From Streptomyces sp. CT34 (GTDB taxonomy: Bacteria; Actinomycetota; Actinomycetes; Streptomycetales; Streptomycetaceae), in NCBI RefSeq assembly GCF_000805335.1, contig NZ_KN708638.1, positions 7,249,271-7,298,401 of the forward strand: a stretch of 49,131 nucleotides of DNA. Reading direction: 5' to 3'. Positions 42,974 through 49,131 of the stretch are shown piece by piece. The notes beneath the pieces are model-generated. The model worked only from the letters and a program-made list of their open reading frames with translations. It was not told where the DNA came from and made no database searches. The position numbers and the translations under genes were made by a program. Every line of letters begins with the position of its first letter. The first letter of the stretch is position 1.

Positions 42974-43591
42974 GTGGAGGAAGGGTCGCTGCTCGCGCGG
43001 ATGCTGGAGGGCGTACCGGCGGGTGATGTGCTGACGGAGAGAATCCTCGATGCGGCGCGCGAGCAGTTCATGACGTTCGGGCTACGGCGGTCCACCGTCG
43101 ACGATGTGGCCAAGCGCGCGGGGGTTTCGCGGGTCACGGTCTACCGACGGGTCGGCAGCAAGGACGAGTTGGTGCAGCGGGTGCTGCTGCGGGAGTACCG
43201 GCACTTCGTCGCCGAGGTGGACGCGGCGGTGGCCGGGCTGCCGACGATGGAGGAGCGGATGGTGGAGGGGTTCGCCGCCATCCTGCGGCTGATTCGCGGC
43301 CACCCGCTGATCGGGGGGCTGCTGCGGCTGGAGCCGGAGACGATGCTGCCGTATCTGACCCTGGAGAGCGGCCCCTCCTTCCTGGCCATGCGGGGGTATC
43401 TGGCCGGGCATCTGCGGCGGGCCCGGCGCGGCGAGGGCCGGGGAGCGGGCGATCCGACGGCGGTCGCGGAGCTGATGGTGCGGATAACGGTGTCCTTCCT
43501 GCTGAACCCGGTGAGCTGCTTCGCGCTGGACGACGACGAGCAGGCCCGGGAGTTCGCCCGGCGGTACTTGGCCCCGCTGCTCGACCGCTGA
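42974..43591 (+). CDS. TetR-family transcriptional regulator
   Basis: 205 residues with helix-turn-helix LRRSTVDDVAKRAGVSRVTVYRRVGSKDELV and a C-terminal domain of the kind often paired with DUF2236/MpaB-type or lipid genes. GTG at 42974 is chosen, since GGGGGAG lies six to seven bases upstream. GTG at 42971 is too close. It is flanked on both sides by gene remnants on the opposite strand. Shared GTTACAAAG boxes suggest that it regulates itself and the DUF6230/MpaB divergent region 4 kb away. Confidence 0.9.
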   Translation: MEEGSLLARMLEGVPAGDVLTERILDAAREQFMTFGLRRSTVDDVAKRAGVSRVTVYRRVGSKDELVQRVLLREYRHFVAEVDAAVAGLPTMEERMVEGFAAILRLIRGHPLIGGLLRLEPETMLPYLTLESGPSFLAMRGYLAGHLRRARRGEGRGAGDPTAVAELMVRITVSFLLNPVSCFALDDDEQAREFARRYLAPLLDR

Positions 43592-43599
43592 CGGACGAG

Positions 43600-44265
43600 C
43601 CGGCCCTCGACCGCGAGCCGGCCCGCGGGGGTGGCCTGCGGGCCGGACGCCAGGGTTTCTCCGGTGAAGACGGCGGTGACCAGGGCGGAGTCGGAGGCGT
43701 TGGCGCGCTCGCCGGCCTCGTCGAGGTCGCGGACCGCGTTGACCGCGACGACCGGACCGAAGGTCTCCTCGCACATGGCCGGGGAGTCCTCGGGGACATC
43801 GACCAGGACGGCGGGGTGGACGTACGGCGGGTGGACGATTCCGGACCGCCGCAGGCGGCGCGGGCGCCGGCGGCCAGGGCCTCCTTCATATGCCGCCGCA
43901 CGGTGGCGAGTTGGGTGAGCAGGGCCCACTGGTGGACGGCGAGCGGGCCGGAGGGGATGCGGCGGGGGGCCGAGGCGCGGCGCGTGCGTTGCGGGCGGCC
44001 CAGTCGAGGTGGACCAGGGCCGGCAGTGCCTCGGCCCGCGCGTCGTGCGCCGGCTTGCCGGTTTCGGTGCTGATCCGCTCCACGAACTCGTCCGTCCGCC
44101 GGGCCGGGGAGCGCTTCCAGCGAGCAGCCGGGCACGGCGGCCCGACCGGCCGCAGGCCGCCCGGCCGAGGGTCGCCGCACGGGCCCGGCCGGTGGCCGCC
44201 CGGATCTCCTCGGGGTCGTGCGCGGGGTGTTCGTCGACCGGTGCGCCGGTGACGGGGGAGCGGGA
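43600..44265 (-). pseudogene. Aldehyde dehydrogenase remnant with several frameshifts and an internal deletion
   Basis: Fragments of one aldehyde dehydrogenase lie in order but in different frames: HPAHDPEEIRAATGRARAA, then DEFVERISTETGKPAHDARAEALPALVHLDWAARNA, then LATVRRHMKEALAAGARAACGG, then PPYVHPAVLVDVPEDSPAMCEETFGPVVAV with VTAVFTGE. The cofactor-binding and catalytic-Cys core (about 200 residues) between the second and third fragments is missing. At least three frame changes plus a deletion make it clearly dead. It lies tail-to-tail with the TetR gene and just downstream of an MpaB-family gene. Confidence 0.8.
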
Positions 44266-44277
44266 GAGCAGCGCGGT

Positions 44278-45159
44278 CTATCGGGCGTCCTCGCAGGGCA
44301 GCGGTCGCAGCGGTCGGTGCCGGGCCCAGGCGGGCCCGAGGTCGTCGAGGGTGTAGCCGAACGGGTAGGAGCGGGGCTCGGCAAGACCGGGGCGGGACTC
44401 GGGCCGGGCCGGCAGCAGCCGGACGAATGCCGCGCGGGCGCGGATCGTGCGGTGGGCCAACATCCGCAGCCAGGGCGGCTGTTGGGGAAAGCCGAGGGCG
44501 CACAGCAGTGGCTCGTCCAGCAGGGCGAGAGTGAAGCGGGCGAGGGCGGGGCGGAGCGCAGCCGGGTACCAGGTGGCCATCACCCGGAAGGTGGCGTTGG
44601 CGACACGGTGGTTGGCCGGGTCGTAGGCGAACATCTCGGCTTCGTAGTCGTCGAGGAGCTTTTCGAAACCGGCCATGGTGCGCGGGGCGCCCTCGATGCC
44701 CATCATCCCGGCCAGCTTGTGCCCGACCAGGGCGAGGGCCTGGTGCTCGTTGGCGCACAGCGGGCGCCATCCGTAGCGGTCGATCCAGCGCTTGGGGCCG
44801 ACGACGGTGGTGGCGAGGACGTAGCGGTAGTCGTCGTCGGCGATGCGGTAGCGGCCGTGGATGCGGTTGAGGTGGCGGGCGGCGGCGCGGCCCCGCGCGG
44901 AGTCGAAGCCCTCGGCCGCCATTTCGTACCCGAAGAGCAGCGTGTCGTCGTAGCGCTTCTGTCCGTATCGCTCGAACTCCCGGGTCCGGTCGAGGAGTTG
45001 GGAGATGCGCGGTACGCCGTAGTCGCGCAGGAAGGCGATCGAGACGCCTTGTGTGTAGTCCCACGGGAATTCGTACCGGGTGATCCAGCGGAAGATCTGC
45101 TCGAAGTCCCGCTCCGGGTCCATCCGGCGGATCTCCCGCAGCCGGCTGTAGCGGCCCAT
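44278..45159 (-). CDS. MpaB/rubber-oxygenase-like (DUF2236) protein
   Basis: 293 residues of the ER-bound oxygenase MpaB/Lcp-like fold (DUF2236): WITRYEFPWDYTQGVSIAFLRDYGVPRIS, a central helical core with FGYEMAAEGFDSARGRAAARHLNRIH (R/H-rich probable haem pocket), LATTVVGPKRWIDRYGWRPL and the conserved Trp-Tyr-Pro region. Characterised relatives cleave C=C bonds in prenyl chains or rubber using haem b. The ATG has AGGAGG eight bases upstream. It is downstream of the DUF6230-DUF6114 operon but separated from it by a strong hairpin. Substrate unknown. Confidence 0.82.
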   Translation of the reverse strand: MGRYSRLREIRRMDPERDFEQIFRWITRYEFPWDYTQGVSIAFLRDYGVPRISQLLDRTREFERYGQKRYDDTLLFGYEMAAEGFDSARGRAAARHLNRIHGRYRIADDDYRYVLATTVVGPKRWIDRYGWRPLCANEHQALALVGHKLAGMMGIEGAPRTMAGFEKLLDDYEAEMFAYDPANHRVANATFRVMATWYPAALRPALARFTLALLDEPLLCALGFPQQPPWLRMLAHRTIRARAAFVRLLPARPESRPGLAEPRSYPFGYTLDDLGPAWARHRPLRPLPCEDAR

Positions 45160-45214
45160 GGCGCGTACCTCCTGACGTCGTGGCCTTCTGTGGCCATCGG
45201 GTGGATTGCCTGGC

Positions 45215-45277
45215 CCTGTCGACGAACTCCCTTCCCTCCGCTGCCCTTCAGGCGGACGACGGGAGTTGGGCGACAGG
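45215..45277 (-). terminator. Long two-part hairpin after the DUF6114 gene
   Basis: CCTGTCG (45215-45221) pairs with CGACAGG (45271-45277), and AACTCCC (45225-45231) pairs with GGGAGTT (45261-45267), giving two stacked seven-pair stems. It begins just after the DUF6114 stop and would end that operon before the MpaB-family gene. Confidence 0.65.
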
Positions 45278-45279
45278 AG

Positions 45280-46566
45280 CTAGTGACCGCTCAGGACCGT
45301 GTAGCGGACGTCCGCGGCGTCGACGAGGACCTGGCCCGCGGTGACCGGTTCCATGGTCAGTTCGGGGAGTCGGACGGCGATCGGGAGATCGGCCGGCACG
45401 ATGTCCGCGCCGATGCAGAGCTGAGGGGTGCCGACCTTCAGCCAGGGGATGTCCAGGGAGCCCCTGAGGTAGGTGGCGTAGACATCGACGTTCCGGATGT
45501 CGAGCCGGACGTCGAGGGTGTGCGGTGTCCCGTCCGGGCCGGGAACTCGTAGGCGGTAGTGGTCGGCGACGATACGGGCGGCGTGCACCCAGAGCACCTT
45601 GATCCGGCCGCCGCCGACGGTGGGCAGGTACGTCGCGCCGTGGATGATCGCGTCGGTGGACGCCAGGCGGGTGGCGCCCACGGTGGGGAAGTAGGGGCTG
45701 ACCGGGTAGGCGGCGCGGCCGGGGCCCGGCTGGTCGCCGACGACCAGCGGCGGGGCGAGCGGGGTGAGGTCGCCGGGGTCGCCGATCGTGCCGGGCCGGG
45801 CGGTGGTGGTGGGCGGTGCGGGGCGGTCGCCGCCGGAGGGGGGCGGGCCGGTGGGGCCGGGGGTGCCGGCGCCGCCGGTGTCGACGCCGGTGAGGCAGGG
45901 GAGGGCGACGTCGCCGAGCGCGTGGCGGGGGTCGCCGGTGGCCGGGCGGGCGGTCGCGGCGCGTGCCGGGGCGGCGACCGCGAGCCCCGCGGCGAGGACG
46001 AGCGGCAGGGCGAGGGCGAGGGCGGAGGCGCCCGGTACCGGCGGCCGGACGCGCCGGCCCTCAGGTGCTTTTGGGCCGGCGGTCACCGCCCCGGCGGCTG
46101 CCGCGGACTCCTGCTCGGCCGGCCGGCCGCCGTCCGCTCCCGGAACGTCGGGGAGCCAGCCGAAGGCCATCGACGAGCCGAGCAGCCCCAGCCCGCAGCC
46201 GATCCCGAAGCCGCCCAGATTGGTGGTGGCGAGGGAGACGAGCGAGGCGATGGCGGTGACGACGGAGACGAACATCCGCTGGGCGGGGGCGAAGACGAAG
46301 AACAGCCCGCCGGCGATCAGCACCAGCCCGACGCCGATCGCGGACATCGCGCCGATGCCGACCCGCAGCATCAGCGGCAGCGGGGCGAGCGGCAGCGCGA
46401 TCAGCTCCAGGCCGCCGGCCACCGCCCACAGTCCGGCCCAGAACGGCCGGCGGCGGCGCCAGGACCGCAGCGGCCGGCGCAGTCCGGGCGCGGGCAGGAT
46501 CCGGTCGAGCCAGCTGCCGGTCTCCTTGGCGAGCTCGGCGAGAAAGCCGAGGACAAAGGTGATCAC
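45280..46566 (-). CDS. DUF6114-domain membrane protein with a long exported C-terminal part
   Basis: 428 residues. An N-terminal DUF6114-like membrane domain has four helices (about 40-135; PFWAGLWAVAGGLELIALPLAP, GLFFVFAPAQRMFVSVV). It is followed by a linker, a further hydrophobic segment near 180-205 ending AAPARA, then a Pro/Gly/Thr-rich stretch and a C-terminal domain (about 290-428) resembling DUF6230 proteins (STDAIIHGATYLP, VLWVHAARI). It looks like a fusion of the two families. The GTG start has GAGGAG about seven bases upstream. It follows the DUF6230 gene by 30 bases. Function unknown. Confidence 0.75.
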   Translation of the reverse strand: MITFVLGFLAELAKETGSWLDRILPAPGLRRPLRSWRRRRPFWAGLWAVAGGLELIALPLAPLPLMLRVGIGAMSAIGVGLVLIAGGLFFVFAPAQRMFVSVVTAIASLVSLATTNLGGFGIGCGLGLLGSSMAFGWLPDVPGADGGRPAEQESAAAAGAVTAGPKAPEGRRVRPPVPGASALALALPLVLAAGLAVAAPARAATARPATGDPRHALGDVALPCLTGVDTGGAGTPGPTGPPPSGGDRPAPPTTTARPGTIGDPGDLTPLAPPLVVGDQPGPGRAAYPVSPYFPTVGATRLASTDAIIHGATYLPTVGGGRIKVLWVHAARIVADHYRLRVPGPDGTPHTLDVRLDIRNVDVYATYLRGSLDIPWLKVGTPQLCIGADIVPADLPIAVRLPELTMEPVTAGQVLVDAADVRYTVLSGH

Positions 46567-46596
46567 GGGTGGTCTCCTCTCGGCTGGTGGTCCCGG

Positions 46597-47217
46597 CTAG
46601 TAGCACTCCTTGCCGGTGCGGCTGAGCTCGATGTCGACCCGGTCGAGGGTCAGCGAGCCACCGTTCGAGGCCCAGGCGGTGCTCCTGACGTCCCGGGCGA
46701 GCGCGGTGCTCGCCTGTACCCCGAAGAGACCCCGCGGACCGCTGACTCCCGGCGCGCCGCCGAGAGTTGACGCGTCCCGGCCCGCCTGGACACCGGTCAC
46801 CCGGCCGCCGCTGCTGGTCAGCGCATCGGCGTCGACGACGAGGTTCTCGCCCGTGACGGGCCTCTCGCCGCCGGACCGGACGAGCAGCGACACCTCGCCG
46901 ACCAGCGGCAGCTTCTGCTTCATCGACAGGCAGACCCCCTTCGCCGTACCGGACTTGATGCCGGCCAGCAGGACGGCATGGCCGGTGCCGTCCGTGCTGC
47001 CGAGCGAGGACGGGAAGCTGGAGATCCCCCGGCCGGTGATCTCGTCGGCGGAGACCTTGAAGTTCTTGCCGGACACCGCGAAGGACGCCGCCATCGCCCC
47101 CTGCGCCAGGGCGATCACCACCGCGCCGACACAGGCCACCCCGGGCACCAGCATCACCGCGGTGCGCTTCCAGTGCGTACGTCCTTCGGGGCTCAACTCA
47201 CGTGTTCTCACGGCCAT
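46597..47217 (-). CDS. DUF6230-family secreted or surface protein
   Basis: 206 residues. An N-terminal hydrophobic segment (about 20-43, ending AQGAMAASFAVSG) is a signal peptide or anchor. The remainder is a beta-rich domain of the actinobacterial DUF6230 family (FAVSGKNFKVSADEITGRG, SFPSSLG, LDRVDIELSRTGKECY). Such genes are often mislabelled cholesterol esterases. No catalytic triad can be seen. The ATG at 47217 has GGGAGG eight bases upstream. It is the first gene of the operon with DUF6114 and divergent from an MpaB-family gene over a palindromic region. Confidence 0.82.
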   Translation of the reverse strand: MAVRTRELSPEGRTHWKRTAVMLVPGVACVGAVVIALAQGAMAASFAVSGKNFKVSADEITGRGISSFPSSLGSTDGTGHAVLLAGIKSGTAKGVCLSMKQKLPLVGEVSLLVRSGGERPVTGENLVVDADALTSSGGRVTGVQAGRDASTLGGAPGVSGPRGLFGVQASTALARDVRSTAWASNGGSLTLDRVDIELSRTGKECY

Positions 47218-47240
47218 TTCGGGGCCTCCCGACGGTGGTG

Positions 47241-47266
47241 AGTCAATGTTACAAAGACTATTGACT
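47241..47266. promoter_or_regulatory. Palindrome between the DUF6230 and MpaB-family genes
   Basis: AGTCAAT (47241-47247) and ATTGACT (47260-47266) are perfect seven-base arms separated by 12 bases. The spacer begins with GTTACAAAG, identical to 42890-42898 ahead of the TetR gene. TTGACT at 47261 could also serve as -35 for the plus-strand gene. It is a candidate operator for that TetR protein controlling both directions. Confidence 0.5.
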
Positions 47267-47327
47267 TGTTTCACGAGTCGCGTCAACACTGCCGGCACGG
47301 TTTCACCAGGGAGGCAGGAGGGACACC

Positions 47328-48245
47328 GTGACATCAGCCGACATCCCCTTCGACCATCCGGCACCGCACTCTCTCTCGCAGGTCCGGGCGCCGCGCCGCG
47401 GCGGTATGGCCTGGCGCCATTTCGGCGACACCCGCGCCTTTCTGACGTCGCCTCAGCTGTTGCTGCTCCAGGTCGCCCACCCCGTGGTCGGCGCCGGCGT
47501 CGCCGACCACTCGGACTTCCGCGCCGAGCCCTGGCAGCGGCTGCTGCGCACCGTCGGCTCGCTGGGCACCGTGATCTACGGCGGGCAGGCCGCCGCCACG
47601 GCCGAGGCCCGGCGGCTGATCGAGGTCCACCGGGGGATGAAGGGCACCGACGCCGCCGGTCGCCGCTACCACGCGCTGCACCCCGAGGCGTACCACTGGG
47701 TGCACGCCACCCTCGTCCGCGGCCCGGTCGACGCGCTGCGGCTGTTCGGCAGGGGTCTCACGGCGGACGAGACCGAGGAGTACTACCGCGAGATGCGGGA
47801 CGTCGGCCGGGTCTGGGGGCTGAAGGACCATCATCTCCCGCCGGACTGGGCGTCGTTCTGCGCGTACTACGACGCCGTGGTCGCCGAGCGACTGGAGTGC
47901 AACCGCTCGGTGCGCGATGTCCTCGACGAGCTGGCCCATCCGCAGAAGCCGCCGGTGCGGTGGCTCCCGGCGTTCCTGTGGCGGCCGTTCGCCGCGCTCG
48001 CCTCGCACTACGCGCTGCTGGTCACCGTCGGTGTGCTGCCGCCCGTGCTGCGTGACCGGCTCGGGCTGCGCTGGACCGACCGGCAGCAGCGCCGGCTGCG
48101 GCGGTTCGCCCGCGTGGTGCGCTGCCTGACGGCCCTGGTGCCGCCGCCGCTGCGGATCGCCCCGGCGATGTTCCTGGCGTACTGGCACACCCACCGGCCC
48201 GGGACGGACCCGCACACCCGGCGACCGCTGGGGGCCACCGTATGA
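47328..48245 (+). CDS. MpaB/DUF2236-family oxygenase-like protein
   Basis: 305 residues of the DUF2236 family. QVAHPVVGAGVADHSDF carries the conserved His motif, followed by LGTVIYGG, HRGMKGTDAAGRRYHALHPEAYHWVHATL and RVWGLKDHHLP. The His/Arg-rich segments are the probable haem-binding elements in this family, which includes latex-clearing and prenyl-cleaving oxygenases. No signal peptide. The GTG start has a strong GGAGG-type site (AGGAGGG) upstream. Its end overlaps the start of a paralogue as ATGA. It is divergent from DUF6230 and probably under TetR control. Confidence 0.88.
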   Translation: MTSADIPFDHPAPHSLSQVRAPRRGGMAWRHFGDTRAFLTSPQLLLLQVAHPVVGAGVADHSDFRAEPWQRLLRTVGSLGTVIYGGQAAATAEARRLIEVHRGMKGTDAAGRRYHALHPEAYHWVHATLVRGPVDALRLFGRGLTADETEEYYREMRDVGRVWGLKDHHLPPDWASFCAYYDAVVAERLECNRSVRDVLDELAHPQKPPVRWLPAFLWRPFAALASHYALLVTVGVLPPVLRDRLGLRWTDRQQRRLRRFARVVRCLTALVPPPLRIAPAMFLAYWHTHRPGTDPHTRRPLGATV

Positions 48246-49131
48246 TGAGTAATGATATGAATACGGTACGAATGGCCCCCAATCCCCCGCCGCCCGGAGG
48301 CGTGCTCTGGTCGCTGGTCGGGGACATCCGCACGCTGCTGACGCTGCCCGCCGCGCTGACGATGCAGGTCGCGCACCCCGCGGTGGGGGCCGGCGTGGAC
48401 GATCACTCGGTGTTCCGCACGGACCCGTGGGGGCGCGGCGAGCGCTCGCTGGTCTCGCTCCAGCTGTGGGTCTACGGCGGGGAGCGGGCGGCCGAGGAGG
48501 GGCGGCGGCTGCGGAGGCTGCACCGGACCATCCAGGGCACCGACGCCCACGGCCGCAAGTACCACGCGCTCACTCCTGCCCACTACGCCTGGGTGCACGC
48601 CACCGGCTTCCCGGTGTTCCGGCACACCCAGCGCTATCTCGGCCGCCCCTTCACCCCGGCGCAGGAGCGGCAGCTGTACGCGGAGTGGCTCCAGGTCGGC
48701 CGGGTCCTGGGCATCCACGACCGCGATATGCCGCAGACCATCGAGGAGTTCTGGCCGTACTACCGCAAGGTGCTCGACAACGAGCTCGAAGAGACCGTGG
48801 TGGTACGGGAGTTGATCGCCACCGACCGGCAGATGCCGGTGCCGGACCGGGGCCCGCGGGCGGTGCGGTGGCTGCTGCGGCTGACCTGGCCGGTACTGCT
48901 GCCGCGGTTCCTGCGCTTCCGGCGGTTCGTCACGGTCGGGCTGATGCCGCCGGACGCACGGCAGGCCATCGGGCTGGAGTGGACCGACGAACAGGAGCGG
49001 CGGCTGCGGCGGTTCGGGCGGGTGGTGCGGATCGTGGTGCCGCTGCTGCCGGAGCGGCTGCGGTTCATGCCGCCCGCGCGGCGGGCCCGCCGCGCGCACC
49101 GGGCGGCCCACCGGGAGCGGGGGGGAGCGGC
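48242..49131 (+). CDS. Second MpaB/DUF2236-family oxygenase-like protein (cut by window edge)
   Basis: At least 296 residues, still open at the right edge. It is paralogous to the preceding gene: QVAHPAVGAGVDDHSVFRTDP, LQLWVYGGERAAEEGRRL, HRTIQGTDAHGRKYHALTPAHYAWVHATGF, RVLGIHDRDMP. The start (ATG-ATG at 48242) overlaps the previous stop, so the pair is translationally coupled and may form a heteromer. The last visible residues are Arg/Ala-rich, typical of the family's C-terminus, so little is probably missing. Confidence 0.85.
   Translation, partial: MMSNDMNTVRMAPNPPPPGGVLWSLVGDIRTLLTLPAALTMQVAHPAVGAGVDDHSVFRTDPWGRGERSLVSLQLWVYGGERAAEEGRRLRRLHRTIQGTDAHGRKYHALTPAHYAWVHATGFPVFRHTQRYLGRPFTPAQERQLYAEWLQVGRVLGIHDRDMPQTIEEFWPYYRKVLDNELEETVVVRELIATDRQMPVPDRGPRAVRWLLRLTWPVLLPRFLRFRRFVTVGLMPPDARQAIGLEWTDEQERRLRRFGRVVRIVVPLLPERLRFMPPARRARRAHRAAHRERGGA

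Noticed and set aside
46597..47364. A longer version of the DUF6230 gene starting at 47364
   Set aside because: It would overlap the divergent MpaB gene start and its ribosome site. The ATG at 47217 has a good ribosome site and begins the signal peptide.

Overview
The window is about 49 kb of very GC-rich DNA with strong G/C third-position bias, GTG and TTG starts and many apparently leaderless genes. An SsgA-like sporulation protein, a KstR2-like TetR regulator, DUF6230/DUF6114 proteins and MpaB/DUF2236 oxygenases all point to a Streptomyces or close relative, in an ordinary chromosomal region with some decaying accessory patches. I saw no rRNA, tRNA, CRISPR array, transposase or prophage gene.

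Layout. 0-4.4 kb: methylmalonyl-CoA mutase operon (mutA-mutB-meaB, minus strand; meaB runs off the left edge). 4.7-11.1 kb: a DUF4185-like exported protein, a DUF1992 protein, a response regulator/histidine kinase/lipoprotein operon, a NodB-type deacetylase and an SsgA-like protein. 11.2-18.4 kb: two bacterial PH-domain membrane proteins divergent from a TetR regulator, a repeat cluster, a MarR regulator, a FUSC-family exporter and a KstR2-like TetR. 18.4-24.5 kb: a small secreted protein, then a sugar-catabolic locus (DeoR regulator, class II aldolase, SIS isomerase and a divergent sugar:H+ symporter). 24.8-30 kb: YciI, endonuclease V, a saccharopine-dehydrogenase-like reductase, a NanT-type transporter and an MgtC-family protein. 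30-40 kb: a fatty acyl-CoA block (alpha-methylacyl-CoA racemase, a broken F420 oxidoreductase, acyl-CoA dehydrogenase, thiolase, FadB, MerR regulator, FadD). 40-42.2 kb: asparagine permease and a macro-domain protein. 42.3-49.1 kb: remnants of a sphingomyelinase and an aldehyde dehydrogenase around a TetR gene, then a DUF6230-DUF6114 operon and three MpaB-family oxygenases.

How they work together. The acyl-CoA block has the parts for beta-oxidation of branched or long-chain acids: activation (FadD), epimerisation of 2-methyl branches (racemase), dehydrogenation, hydration/dehydrogenation (FadB) and thiolysis. Propionyl-CoA from such substrates could feed the mutA-mutB-meaB pathway at the left end. 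The SIS/aldolase/MFS/DeoR locus looks like a self-contained pathway for an unidentified amino sugar.

The most interesting items are: two promoters matching the PafBC-dependent (RecA-NDp) DNA-damage motif TTGTCAGTG-N8-TAnnnT, one placed for leaderless expression of a macro-domain gene and the other ahead of an unannotated short transcript closed by a hairpin; an F420 oxidoreductase gene interrupted by a short palindromic repeat; and the TetR/DUF6230/DUF6114/MpaB neighbourhood at the right end with candidate shared operators. All family assignments come from reading the sequence; no database search was run.
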